Shown here: piece by piece, positions 23,937 to 32,887 of the stretch
Layout: each line of letters starts with the position of its first letter
Numbering within the stretch: the stretch's first letter is position 1
Assembly (NCBI RefSeq): GCF_026626745.1
Contig: NZ_JAPNJW010000002.1
Span: 1,822,151 to 1,886,150, forward strand
Length of the DNA stretch: 64,000 nt
Direction: 5' to 3'
Source: Nannocystis sp. RBIL2
Lineage (GTDB): Bacteria; Myxococcota_A; Polyangia; Nannocystales; Nannocystaceae
Translations under genes and position numbers: made by a program
The notes under the pieces: generated by a model
Databases searched by the model: none
Told to the model about the DNA's origin: nothing
Seen by the model: the letters and a program-made list of their open reading frames with translations, nothing else

Positions 23937-23944
<8 letters not shown>
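22637..23944 (-). CDS. coaBC: Bifunctional phosphopantothenoylcysteine decarboxylase/phosphopantothenate-cysteine ligase
   Basis: A 435-residue CoA biosynthesis enzyme. The CoaC half has VLLIVSGGIAAYKTPEL, VVVAPATADLLA and the substrate-clamp PAMNTNMW; the CoaB half starts at KRVLVSAGPTRTYIDPVRF with TNASTGAMG. It adds cysteine to 4'-phosphopantothenate and decarboxylates the product. The usual CoaB AAVAD segment reads AAVQD. Start: TTG 23944 has GAGGAGG seven bases upstream within the end of ribBA and overlaps its stop; ATG 23920, inside a 14-bp repeat, is the alternative. The N-terminal MSQGTRPRGR extension comes from the repeat. Confidence 0.93.
22865..22885. repeat. 14-bp repeat family, 2 units (in coaBC)
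   Basis: Units at 22865 (CCTGTCC) and 22879 (CATCCTC), in the CoaB half. Confidence 0.5.
23904..23938. repeat. 14-bp repeat family, 3 units (coaBC 5' end)
   Basis: Units at 23904 (CGTGTCC), 23918 (CATGTCC) and 23932 (CAGCCTC). They span the ribBA stop and encode the N-terminal extension of CoaBC. Confidence 0.7.
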
Positions 23945-25097
<1,153 letters not shown>

Positions 25098-25104
25098 GAT
25101 GGTG

Positions 25105-25845
25105 CTACTGGTTGCCTTCAGAGACAGGTGCTTCGGGACATGGCGCTTCGGACCTGTCCCGAGAGTCAGTGTAGTCCGCGGCCGCGTCTTCGAGGTAGCC
25201 GGCGCGGGCCAGGGCCTCGCGCGTGAGCGGCGGCGCGGCCGCGCGGGCGGGCTCGTCGCCGGCGCCGAGCAGGCGGGCGACGTAGCGGGCCATCAGGTCG
25301 ACCTCGAGGTTGACCGCGTCGCCGACCTTGCGCTCGTTCAGCGTCGTGACCGCCAGAGTGTGCGGGATCAGGCCGACGGCGAACCCGCGGGGGTCGACCG
25401 CGTTGACGGTGAGGCTGACGCCGTCGACGCACACGCTGCCCTTGATCGCGATGTAGCGGGCCAGCTCGCCCGGCACGTCGAACCACACCTCGAGCGCGTC
25501 GCCGCGGGCGACCCGGCTGCGCACGCGCGCGAGGCCGTCGACGTGGCCCGAGACGAGGTGCCCGCCGAGCGCGTCGCCGAGGCGCAGCGCCGGCTCGAGG
25601 TGGACGCGGCTGCCGGGGCGCAGCTCGCCGAGGGTCGTCACCGCCAGCGTCTCGAACGCCGCCTCGACGGTGAAGTCGCGCGCGGTCGAGGCGACCACGG
25701 TGAGGCAGACGCCGCTGATCGCGACGCTCGCGCCGAGGCTGCGATCGCCCTCGGACAGGGCGTAGGCGATCACGAAGGTGCGTCGCTGCGCGCCGGGGAT
25801 CACGCGCTCGACCGTGCCGACGCCGCGCACGAGGCCGGTGAACAT
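25105..25845 (-). CDS. ribE: Riboflavin synthase, alpha subunit
   Basis: A 246-residue enzyme joining two lumazine molecules to make riboflavin. The MFTGLVRGVGTV start and the two lumazine-synthase-like barrels with their repeated GVCLTV/GVSLTVN motifs (ISGVCLTVVAS and VDGVSLTVNAV) are present, as is SGHVDG. Normal length is about 200-220 residues; the extra C-terminal tail (DSRDRSEAPCPEAPVSEGNQ) is encoded by 14-bp repeats and is probably disordered. Second gene of the rib cluster, 60 bp after ribD. Confidence 0.96.
   Translation of the reverse strand: MFTGLVRGVGTVERVIPGAQRRTFVIAYALSEGDRSLGASVAISGVCLTVVASTARDFTVEAAFETLAVTTLGELRPGSRVHLEPALRLGDALGGHLVSGHVDGLARVRSRVARGDALEVWFDVPGELARYIAIKGSVCVDGVSLTVNAVDPRGFAVGLIPHTLAVTTLNERKVGDAVNLEVDLMARYVARLLGAGDEPARAAAPPLTREALARAGYLEDAAADYTDSRDRSEAPCPEAPVSEGNQ
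25111..25173. repeat. 14-bp repeat array, 5 units (ribE 3' end)
   Basis: Units start at 25111 (GTTGCCT), 25125 (CAGGTGC), 25139 (CATGGCG), 25153 (CCTGTCC) and 25167 (CAGTGTA) in register. The array encodes the C-terminal tail of riboflavin synthase. Confidence 0.8.
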
Positions 25846-25905
25846 GCGGGGGTTATGGCACAGATCACCGGCCGGATCGACGCCCCGCGGCGGCCGCCGC
25901 CGGCG

Positions 25906-27141
25906 TCAGCTCTCGCGTCTCGCGGGCTCCTCGGCGCGATCCGCCGGCGGCCCCAGGACTGTGAGGCCGTCGACCCCGACGTCGGTGCGCAGCAGCGGAC
26001 GGAGCCGCGTGGCGTCGGCGACCGCCGCGACCTTCAGCCCGGCCGCGGCCGGCCTGCCGTCGCCCAGCACCACCGGCGCGTGGAACCAATAGAACCGCTG
26101 CCACGCGCTCGCGGCGACGAAGCTGGCGATCATCCGCCCGCCGCCCTCGACCAGCAGCGAACGCAGCGGCAGCTGGCCCAGCGCCTGCAACGCCCCGGTC
26201 ACGTCGACCCGACCCTCGGCGTCGCCGGCCAGTTCGATGCGCCGCAGGCCGAGGTCCTCGACCGCCCGCTGCGCCGCCGCCGGTGCGCGGCCCGTGTGCA
26301 GCACCACGGTGCCCGGGCGCAGCAGCGTCGGCCGCCGCACCGCCCCGGCCACGCGCAGCGCGCTGTCGAAGATGACGGGCAGCGGATCGACGCCGGTGAC
26401 CATGCGCACCGACAGCGCGGGATCGTCGCGCAGCACAGTGTCGGCGCCGACCGCGATCGCGTGGTGACGGGCCCGCAACCAGTGCCCGAGCCGCCGCGCC
26501 GGTTCACCGGTGATCCACTTGCTGTCCCCGGAGCCAGCCGCGATCTGGCCGTCGAGCGACGACGCGATCTTGAGGGTCACGAACGGCAGCCGCGTCACCT
26601 CGTGATGCACGTAGTGCTCGTGCGCCGACGCGCACGCGCCCGCGAGCACGCCGTGGCGCACGCGGATGCCTGCCGCGCGCAGCAGCTCGAGGCCGCGTCC
26701 GCCGGCGTGCGCGGCCGGATCGAGCGCACCGACCACGACCTCGGCGACGCCGGCGGCGATCAGCGCCCCGGTGCACGGCGGCGTGCGGCCGAAGTGCGAG
26801 CACGGCTCGAGCGTGACGTAGACCGTGGCGCCTCGCGCGGCCCCACCCGCCTGCGACAGCGCCGAGACCTCCGCGTGCGGCCCCCCGGTGACCGCGCTGC
26901 GCCCGGCGCCGACGACCCGCTCGCCCTGCACGACGATCGCGCCGACGCACGGGTTGGGATAGGTCGCGCCGGTGCCCGAGCGGGCCAGCGCCACTGCAGC
27001 GCCCATCAGTCGGACGTCGCGCGCCTCGGGCGACTCGTTCGCCGCCGCCACGCTCGCCAGCGCCGCCGCGATCGCGGCCGGTCCGTCGTCGGCGACCCCG
27101 TCCGCTCCGCCGAGCAAGTCGGCCAGCTCGGGCGCGATCAC
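25906..27141 (-). CDS. ribD: Bifunctional riboflavin biosynthesis deaminase/reductase
   Basis: A 411-residue enzyme. The N-terminal deaminase has VGAIVVQGERVVG, GGPHAEVSAL (zinc His and catalytic Glu) and VTLEPCSHFGRTPPC with both zinc Cys. The C-terminal reductase has PFVTLKIASSLDGQIA, SKWITGEPAR and VEGGGRMIASF. It catalyses the second and third steps of riboflavin synthesis. Start is GTG 27141, overlapping the nrdR stop as GTGA. About 40 residues between the start and the deaminase motifs form an Ala-rich extension. I saw no FMN riboswitch; the gene is embedded in a longer transcript. Confidence 0.96.
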   Translation of the reverse strand: MIAPELADLLGGADGVADDGPAAIAAALASVAAANESPEARDVRLMGAAVALARSGTGATYPNPCVGAIVVQGERVVGAGRSAVTGGPHAEVSALSQAGGAARGATVYVTLEPCSHFGRTPPCTGALIAAGVAEVVVGALDPAAHAGGRGLELLRAAGIRVRHGVLAGACASAHEHYVHHEVTRLPFVTLKIASSLDGQIAAGSGDSKWITGEPARRLGHWLRARHHAIAVGADTVLRDDPALSVRMVTGVDPLPVIFDSALRVAGAVRRPTLLRPGTVVLHTGRAPAAAQRAVEDLGLRRIELAGDAEGRVDVTGALQALGQLPLRSLLVEGGGRMIASFVAASAWQRFYWFHAPVVLGDGRPAAAGLKVAAVADATRLRPLLRTDVGVDGLTVLGPPADRAEEPARRES

Positions 27142-27749
27142 GAGACCTCGCTGTCCGGCACGGCGGCCGCGGTCGACCTGTCCCCGGAGTCAGCCTCGTC
27201 CTCGGCCTCGACGAACAGCCGGCTCGGCGCGCTGAGCTGGATCTGCCCGCGCGCGTCGATCTCGAACAGCGTGCGCTGGCCCTCGGGGCTGGTGTGCGCG
27301 GCCTTCTCCATCTGGCCCAGAAGATGAACGAACTCGTCGACGTTGTGATAGACGCCGTGACTGGCGAGGTAGCGGACGTAGGCGACCAGGTCGAGCGGGC
27401 GCAGCAAGCGAGTGACGCGGTCGGCGATCTCCTCGGCGCGGATCTCCCGCTCCCCGCGCGTCGCGGCCCACAGCTCGACCGCGACGATCAGCGCCTCGAT
27501 CTGCTCGTCGTCGACCGGCCGCTTGTGACACACGCGCTGCAGCCCGGCGCGGATCTTGTTGCGGTCGAAGGCCTGCTTGCCGCCGCCACGCTTGAGCACG
27601 ATCGGCGGGGTCGTCTCGATGCGCTCGTAGGTGGTGAAGCGGTGGTTGCAGTCGAGACACGCGCGGCGCCGCCGGATCGCACCGCCGTCCCGACTCTCCC
27701 TCGAGTCGAGGACCTTGATGCTCCCGCTGCGGCAGACCGGGCAGAGCAA
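27138..27749 (-). CDS. nrdR: Transcriptional repressor NrdR
   Basis: A 203-residue regulator of ribonucleotide reductase genes. The N-terminal zinc ribbon (CPVC ... CLDC) and the basic RESRDGGAIRRRRAC stretch are followed by the ATP-cone (VLKRGGGKQAFDRNKIRAGLQ). The family is usually about 150 residues; here about 45 extra C-terminal residues are acidic and low in complexity, partly encoded by a 14-bp repeat pair. The start is TTG 27749, fixed by the invariant position of the first Cys and preceded by a G-run Shine-Dalgarno that overlaps the rpiB stop. Confidence 0.95.
   Translation of the reverse strand: MLCPVCRSGSIKVLDSRESRDGGAIRRRRACLDCNHRFTTYERIETTPPIVLKRGGGKQAFDRNKIRAGLQRVCHKRPVDDEQIEALIVAVELWAATRGEREIRAEEIADRVTRLLRPLDLVAYVRYLASHGVYHNVDEFVHLLGQMEKAAHTSPEGQRTLFEIDARGQIQLSAPSRLFVEAEDEADSGDRSTAAAVPDSEVS
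27177..27197. repeat. 14-bp repeat family, 2 units (nrdR 3' end)
   Basis: Units at 27177 (CCTGTCC) and 27191 (CAGCCTC), in the extra C-terminal tail. Confidence 0.55.
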
Positions 27750-27750
27750 C

Positions 27751-28191
27751 CTACCCCCCGGGCTCCAGCTTCTCGACCCGCCGGGCGTGGCGCCCCCCGG
27801 CGAAGCGGGCGTCGAGGAAGGTCCTGAGCAGGACCTTCGCCAATTCGACGCCGACCACCCGCGCGCCCAGGCAGAGCACGTTGGCGTCGTTGTGCTCGCG
27901 GGCCATCGCGGCGCTGAACGGATCCATCACCACCGCGGCGCGGATGCCCGGCTGCTTGTTGGCCGCCATCGCCATGCCCTGACCTGTCCCACAGACCAGG
28001 AGGCCGACCGAGCCCGGATCGGCCTTGACGCACGCGCTGACGGTCGCCGCGACGTCCGGGTAGTCGACCGACTCGGCGGCGGTCACCGGCCCCGACTCGC
28101 TCGCTACTTCGTGGCCGAACGCCGCGACCGCGGCCGCGAGCTCGCGCCGGAGGTCGATCGCCGCGTGGTCGCTGCCGAGGTGAACGCGCAT
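27751..28191 (-). CDS. rpiB: Ribose-5-phosphate isomerase B
   Basis: A 146-residue RpiB/LacAB-type sugar-phosphate isomerase that interconverts ribose 5-phosphate and ribulose 5-phosphate, the latter being the RibB substrate. Signature motifs: VHLGSDHAAIDLRREL, DYPDVA, LLVCGTGQGMAMAANK and REHNDANVLCLGAR. The catalytic Cys (VCGTGQG) is present. ATG 28191; the gene sits between fabF (8 bp) and nrdR (1 bp). Confidence 0.96.
   Translation of the reverse strand: MRVHLGSDHAAIDLRRELAAAVAAFGHEVASESGPVTAAESVDYPDVAATVSACVKADPGSVGLLVCGTGQGMAMAANKQPGIRAAVVMDPFSAAMAREHNDANVLCLGARVVGVELAKVLLRTFLDARFAGGRHARRVEKLEPGG
27983..28003. repeat. 14-bp repeat family, 2 units (in rpiB)
   Basis: Units at 27983 (CCTGTCC) and 27997 (CAGGAGG). 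This one falls on the conserved VCGTGQG coding segment, so it may be coincidental. Confidence 0.35.
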
Positions 28192-28199
28192 CGTCGGTC

Positions 28200-29438
28200 C
28201 TACGCTGTCCGCTTGAACGCGAGGCACGCGTTGGTGCCGCCGAAGCCGAAGCTGTTCGAGAGGGCGACGTCGACCGCGACCTTGCGCGCCTCGTGCGGCA
28301 CGTAGTCGAGGTCGCACTGGGGGTCGGGATCGTCGAGGTTGATGGTCGGCGGCAGCACCTGGTGGTGCAGCGCGAGGGCGCAGATCGCCGCCTCGAGCCC
28401 GCCGGTGGCTCCGAGCAGGTGGCCGTGCATCGACTTCGTCGACGACACCGCCAGCTTGCGCGCGTGCTCGCCGAACACCGCCTTGATCGCGCCGGTCTCG
28501 GTCGCGTCGGCGCCAGTCGAGGTGCCGTGGGCGTTGATGTACCCGACCGCCTCGGGGGAGAGCCCCGCGTCGCGCAGCGCGAGCCGCATGCAGCGCTGGG
28601 CGCCCTCGCCGTCGGGCGGCGGCGCGGTGATGTGATGCGCGTCCGCGGTCGCCGCGTAGCCGACGATCTCGGCGTAGATGCGGGCCCCGCGGGCCGTCGC
28701 GCGCTCCCACTCCTCGAGGACCACGAGGCCGCAGCCCTCGCTGAGCACGAAGCCGTCGCGGCTCAGGGTGAACGGCCGCGACGCCTTGGTGGGCTCGTCG
28801 TTGCGGGTCGACAGCGCCCGCATCGACGCGAACCCGCCGATGCACAGCGGCGAGACCGTGGCCTCGGTGCCGCCGGCGATCATCACGTCGGCGCCGCCGC
28901 GGGCGATCAGGTGGAACGCCTCGCCGATGCTGTGCGCGCCGGTCGAGCAGGCCGACACGTGGCTCATGTTCGGCCCGCGGTAGTTGTGGCGGATCGAGAT
29001 CTGCCCGGGCGCGAGGTTGACGATGATCGCCGGCACGAAGTACGGGCTGATGCCGTGGCGCGGCCCCTTCTCGCGCAGCGAGTCGTGCGTGGCCTCGAGG
29101 ACCGGCAGGCCGCCGAGGCCGGCGCCGACGTAGACGCCGAAGCGCTCGGGGTCGTCGGGCGGCCCGAGCTTCGCGTCCTCCACGGCCATCGCCGCGGCCG
29201 CGATCGCGTACTGGATGAAGAGGTCCATCTGTCGGACCTCCTTCTTCGGGATCCAGCGCGTCGGGTCGAAGTCACGCACCTCGCCGGCGATGCGCGTCGT
29301 CAAAGCGCTCGCGTCGAACCGCGTGATCGGCCCGATCCCCGACTTCCCCGCGCACAAGCTCCGCCAGTTCTCGTCGTTGCCGACGCCCAGCGGGCTGATG
29401 AGCCCCACTCCCGTGATCGCGACCCTACGACCCGTCAC
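28200..29438 (-). CDS. fabF: 3-oxoacyl-[acyl-carrier-protein] synthase II
   Basis: A 412-residue condensing enzyme of fatty acid elongation. The catalytic triad is visible: Cys in VSACSTGAHS, His in NAHGTSTGADATE and His in KSMHGHLLGATG; LSNSFGFGGTNACL closes the protein. Starts at GTG 29438, 9 bp after acpP. Length and motifs are normal. Confidence 0.97.
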   Translation of the reverse strand: MTGRRVAITGVGLISPLGVGNDENWRSLCAGKSGIGPITRFDASALTTRIAGEVRDFDPTRWIPKKEVRQMDLFIQYAIAAAAMAVEDAKLGPPDDPERFGVYVGAGLGGLPVLEATHDSLREKGPRHGISPYFVPAIIVNLAPGQISIRHNYRGPNMSHVSACSTGAHSIGEAFHLIARGGADVMIAGGTEATVSPLCIGGFASMRALSTRNDEPTKASRPFTLSRDGFVLSEGCGLVVLEEWERATARGARIYAEIVGYAATADAHHITAPPPDGEGAQRCMRLALRDAGLSPEAVGYINAHGTSTGADATETGAIKAVFGEHARKLAVSSTKSMHGHLLGATGGLEAAICALALHHQVLPPTINLDDPDPQCDLDYVPHEARKVAVDVALSNSFGFGGTNACLAFKRTA

Positions 29439-29447
29439 AACGACCCC

Positions 29448-29693
29448 TCAGGCCTTGCGGCGCGCGCGGATGTAGTTCACCGCGTCGCCGACGGTCTTGA
29501 TGTTCTCGACCTCTTCGTCGGGGATCTTGATCTCGAAGTGCTCCTCGAACGCGAGGACGAGCTCGACGATCGCCAGCGAGTCGGCGCCGAGGTCGTCGGT
29601 GAAGATCTTGTCCAGCGTGCAGTCCTCGGGCTTCACGTCGAGCTGCTCACGGACGATTTCGATGACCTGCTTCTCGATGTCGGTTGTCGTCAT
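29448..29693 (-). CDS. acpP: Acyl carrier protein
   Basis: An 81-residue carrier with the phosphopantetheine Ser in LGADSLAIVELVLAFEE. It is acidic throughout with helices as expected. The usual DSLD/DSLE sequence reads DSLA, a mild deviation. It carries growing acyl chains for the neighbouring fab enzymes. ATG 29693. Confidence 0.97.
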   Translation of the reverse strand: MTTTDIEKQVIEIVREQLDVKPEDCTLDKIFTDDLGADSLAIVELVLAFEEHFEIKIPDEEVENIKTVGDAVNYIRARRKA

Positions 29694-29740
29694 AGTGTGG
29701 TTCCCTCTCCAGACGGGTCACAAGCGGCGGGCAAAGCGTT

Positions 29741-30538
29741 TCACATGCGCAGGCCGCCGTTGATCGCGAGGACTTGCCCCGTGACGTAGGCGGCGGCCGG
29801 CGCGGCCAGGTAAGCGACGGCCTCGGCGACCTCTTCGGGTCGGCCGATCCGGCCGAGCGGGATCTGCTTGAGCAGCGCCTCGCGGGCGTCGCCGTGGACG
29901 CTCGCGGCGGTCATGTCGGTCTCGAAGAAGCCCGGCGTGACCGCGTTGACGGTCACGCCGCGGCTGGCGAACTCGCGGGCGAGCGAGCGGGTCAGGCCGA
30001 GCAGGCCGGCCTTGGCGGCGGCGTACATCGCCTGACCGGCGTTGCCCTGCTCGCCGATGACGCTGCTGATGTTGATGATGCGGCCGTCGGCCTTGGCCTT
30101 GAGCAGGTGGCGAGCGGCCGCCTTGGCGCAGAAGAACGCGCCCTTGAGGTTCACGTCGAGGACGCGCTGGAAGTCGGCCGGCGCGGCGCGCATCAGCAGC
30201 GCGTCGATCGAGATCCCGGCGTTGTTGACGAGGATGTGCAGGCCGCCGAGCTCGGCGACGATCTTCTGCACCCCGGCCTCGACCGCGGCGGCGTCGGCGA
30301 CGTCGAAGCCGAACGGCTTGGCCGCGCCGCCCTCGCCGACGATCTCGTCGCACAGCTCGCGGGCCGCGTCCTCGCGGGCCGCGTAGTTGACCGCCACCGT
30401 CGCGCCGCGCTGCGCGAGCACGCGGGCGATCGCCCGGCCGATGCCACGCGACGCGCCAGTGACGAGCGCGACGCGCCCGGTGAGCGCGAGCGACGGCGGC
30501 AGCGCCCTGGCTTGAGGAGTGGCTTCGTGGCCCGACAC
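29741..30538 (-). CDS. fabG: 3-oxoacyl-[acyl-carrier-protein] reductase
   Basis: A 265-residue short-chain dehydrogenase. It has the NADPH-binding TGASRGIG, NNAGIS, catalytic Ser in NISSVIG, YAAAKAG (Tyr-x3-Lys) and VNAVTPGFFETDM. It reduces 3-oxoacyl-ACP. The GTG start at 30538 shares one base with the fabD stop (TAG), so the two are tightly coupled. Confidence 0.96.
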   Translation of the reverse strand: MSGHEATPQARALPPSLALTGRVALVTGASRGIGRAIARVLAQRGATVAVNYAAREDAARELCDEIVGEGGAAKPFGFDVADAAAVEAGVQKIVAELGGLHILVNNAGISIDALLMRAAPADFQRVLDVNLKGAFFCAKAAARHLLKAKADGRIINISSVIGEQGNAGQAMYAAAKAGLLGLTRSLAREFASRGVTVNAVTPGFFETDMTAASVHGDAREALLKQIPLGRIGRPEEVAEAVAYLAAPAAAYVTGQVLAINGGLRM

Positions 30539-31515
30539 TAGGTGCCGAGCTTTAGCACATCGAGGTCCGCCGGGGAACTGACGCCGACGACCGAGAAGCC
30601 CTTGTCGATGCGTTTAATCAAGTTGTGGAGCACTTTGCCGTGCCCGAGCTCGAGCCCGCGAGAGATATCCATGCGCATCACCGTTCGCACGCTCGCCTCC
30701 CAGCGGACGCGGCCGGTGATCTGACGAACGAGCCGATCGCGGACGGCCTGCGGATCGCCCGTCGACGGATACGGCTCGGCATCGACGTTCGCGATCACGG
30801 GCGCACGCGGCGCGGAGATGGCGATGTCGGCGAGCGCCGCGGCGACACGCTCGGCTGCGGGCTGCATCAACGCGCAGTGGAACGGCGCCGACACGTTGAG
30901 CTTCATCGCTTTCGCGCGACCTTCCTTCGCGCGCGCGACCACTCGCTCGACCGCAGCCGCATGCCCGGCGATCACGATCTGTCCGCCGCCGTTCTCGTTC
31001 GCGGGGCTGACGACCTCGCCCCCCACGCTCGCCTCTTCGCACCACTGCTCGAGCGCGGCCGGGTCGGCGCCCATCACCGCCGCCATCGCGCCGACGCCCG
31101 CCGGCACGGCCTCTTGCATCGCGAGGCCGCGCAGCCGCACCAGCTTGACCGCGTCGACGAACGACAGCGCGCCCGCGGCGACCAGCGCCGAGAACTCGCC
31201 GAGGCTATGGCCGAGCAGCGCCGCGGGCTGCAGCCCGAGCTCGTCCGTGACCACCGTCCACGCGGCGATGCTGCAGGTGAGGATCGCCGGCTGGGTGTTG
31301 GCGGTCCGCGCCAGCGCCTCGGCCGGGCCCTCGAAGCACAGTTGCGACAGCGACTCGCCGAGCGCGTCGTCGGCCTCGGCGAACACGCGCCGCGCGGCCG
31401 GGAACGCCTCTGCGAGCGCCTTGCCCATGCCGGGCTCCTGGCTGCCCTGGCCGGGGAACATCAACGCGAGCGGCCTTGCGACCCCAACGCTGTCCGAAGA
31501 GACATGTTCGTTCAT
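30538..31515 (-). CDS. fabD: Malonyl-CoA:ACP transacylase
   Basis: A 325-residue enzyme that loads malonyl groups onto ACP. FPGQGSQEPGMGK, the nucleophile motif GHSLGEFSALV, and the catalytic-site VSAPFHCALMQPAAE are present. The start region (MNEHVSSDSVGVARPLA) comes partly from a 14-bp repeat that also spans the end of plsX. The ATG at 31515 overlaps the plsX stop as ATGA. Confidence 0.96.
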   Translation of the reverse strand: MNEHVSSDSVGVARPLALMFPGQGSQEPGMGKALAEAFPAARRVFAEADDALGESLSQLCFEGPAEALARTANTQPAILTCSIAAWTVVTDELGLQPAALLGHSLGEFSALVAAGALSFVDAVKLVRLRGLAMQEAVPAGVGAMAAVMGADPAALEQWCEEASVGGEVVSPANENGGGQIVIAGHAAAVERVVARAKEGRAKAMKLNVSAPFHCALMQPAAERVAAALADIAISAPRAPVIANVDAEPYPSTGDPQAVRDRLVRQITGRVRWEASVRTVMRMDISRGLELGHGKVLHNLIKRIDKGFSVVGVSSPADLDVLKLGT

Positions 31516-31523
31516 GCAGGTGA
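31489..31523. repeat. 14-bp repeat family, 3 units (plsX-fabD junction)
   Basis: Units at 31489 (GCTGTCC), 31503 (CATGTTC) and 31517 (CAGGTGA). The fabD start codon and the plsX stop both lie inside. Confidence 0.7.
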
Positions 31524-32573
31524 ATCCTCGCGCTTGGCCGCGGCGAACAGCTCGCGGTGATCGCCGATCGCGGCCCGCAGCGCCGGCGTGAGGTCGCGCG
31601 CCGCGTAGTCGGCGGCGATCCGGATCCCGGTAGCGAGCGCCTTTGGTCCCGCGCCGCCGTGACAGATGATGGCGACCCCGTCGACGCCGAGCAGCGGCGC
31701 GCCGCCGTACGAGTCGGGGTCGAGCTGCTCGCCCAGGGCGCGGAAGGCCGGGCGCAGGATCAGCCCGCCGAGCTTGGAGCGCGCGGTCTGCATCACCGCC
31801 ACGCGCAAAAACCCGACGATCCCGCTCGCGGTGCCCTCCATCACCTTCAGCGCGACGTTGCCCGTGAACCCGTCGGTGACGATCACGTCGACGGTGTCCT
31901 TAAAGAAGTCTTTGCCCTCCACGTAGCCGTGGAAGGAGAACGCCGGGCTCGGGTGGGCCGACAGCAGGCGATGCGCCGCGCGCGTGAGGTCGGTGCCCTT
32001 GCCCTCCTCGCTGCCGTTCGACAGCACGCCGACCCGCGGCTTCTTGCCGTGGGCGGTGTTGGAGAAGATCGCCCCCATCACCGCGAACTGCACGAGGTTG
32101 ATCGGCTTGCACTCGACGTTCGCGCCCATGTCGATGAGCACGCACGGGCCGCCCTTCGGCCGCGGGAAGCTCGAGACGATCGCCGGGCGATCGATCCCCT
32201 TGAGCCGACCGAACCGGAACAACCCGCTGGCGAGCATCGCCCCCGAGTTGCCGGCCGAGACCACCGCGGCAGCCTGACCGCGGCGGACCAGGTCGAAGCA
32301 CACGACCATCGACGCGTCGGGCTTGGAGCGGACCGCCTTGGAGGGGGTATCCTCCATGGTGATCGTCTCCGACGCGTGATGGACGGTGATTCCGTCCTCG
32401 CCTTCGAAGCGAGAGATCCCGAGCAGCGCGAGCTGCGGGACGAGGCGCGCCCGGTCACCGACGAGGATCACCTCTTGCCCGGCGCGCGCGGCGAGGACTG
32501 CGGCCTCGACCTCGACGAAAGGACAGTGATCACCGCCGAAGGCGTCGAGCGCGATCTTCCTCGTCGCCGCCAC
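31512..32573 (-). CDS. plsX: Phosphate acyltransferase PlsX
   Basis: A 353-residue enzyme that makes acyl-phosphate from acyl-ACP for phospholipid synthesis. The N-terminal IALDAFGGDHCPFVEV, SAGNSGAMLASGLF, VLSNGSEEGKG, and VTDGFTGNVALK motifs are typical. GTG 32573, six bases after the rpmF stop. The gene order rpmF-plsX-fab is conserved in many bacteria, usually with fabH next; here fabD follows directly. Confidence 0.96.
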   Translation of the reverse strand: MAATRKIALDAFGGDHCPFVEVEAAVLAARAGQEVILVGDRARLVPQLALLGISRFEGEDGITVHHASETITMEDTPSKAVRSKPDASMVVCFDLVRRGQAAAVVSAGNSGAMLASGLFRFGRLKGIDRPAIVSSFPRPKGGPCVLIDMGANVECKPINLVQFAVMGAIFSNTAHGKKPRVGVLSNGSEEGKGTDLTRAAHRLLSAHPSPAFSFHGYVEGKDFFKDTVDVIVTDGFTGNVALKVMEGTASGIVGFLRVAVMQTARSKLGGLILRPAFRALGEQLDPDSYGGAPLLGVDGVAIICHGGAGPKALATGIRIAADYAARDLTPALRAAIGDHRELFAAAKREDSPA

Positions 32574-32579
32574 CTCTTA

Positions 32580-32765
32580 TTACTCTTGCGCGATCGTGAT
32601 CACCTCACGGCCCTTGTAGTGGCCGCAGGCCGGGCAAACGTGGTGGCTACGCACGCGCTCCTGGCAGTTCGGGCAGGCGACGAGGGTCGGTGCCGAGCGC
32701 TTGTCGTGGTGGGCGCGCCGCATGTCGCGACGGGACTGGGACTTCTTCTTCTTGGGGACAGCCAT
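32580..32765 (-). CDS. rpmF: 50S ribosomal protein L32
   Basis: A 61-residue ribosomal protein. The N-terminus (MAVPKKKKSQSRRDMRRAHH) and the four zinc-ribbon Cys (CPNCQE ... CPACGHYKG) are standard. ATG 32765. It lies between yceD/DUF177 and plsX, the usual place. Confidence 0.97.
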   Translation of the reverse strand: MAVPKKKKSQSRRDMRRAHHDKRSAPTLVACPNCQERVRSHHVCPACGHYKGREVITIAQE

Positions 32766-32809
32766 GACACGAACCGCCTTGGAAGCGGGGGCGGGAGTCT
32801 AGCGCTTTT

Positions 32810-32879
32810 CCCGGCGCCACAATCGGCGCCGGGGGCGGTAGAGCGCCCGGAGGACCTGAGATAACTCAAACCTCCGGGC
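32810..32879 (-). other. Two hairpins between yceD and rpmF
   Basis: A perfect 9-bp stem CCCGGCGCC-N6-GGCGCCGGG (32810-32833) and a second 9-bp stem GCCCGGAGG ... CCTCCGGGC (32845-32879) with an inner TGAG-ATAA-CTCA palindrome. Neither has a T-run on the minus strand. They may be processing or attenuation structures in the 122-bp leader of rpmF. Confidence 0.55.
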
Positions 32880-32887
32880 AGGGATCA

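Noticed and set aside
25846..27200. FMN riboswitch near ribD
   Set aside because: No conserved RFN-like leader is seen; the rib genes are inside a longer transcript with overlapping starts.
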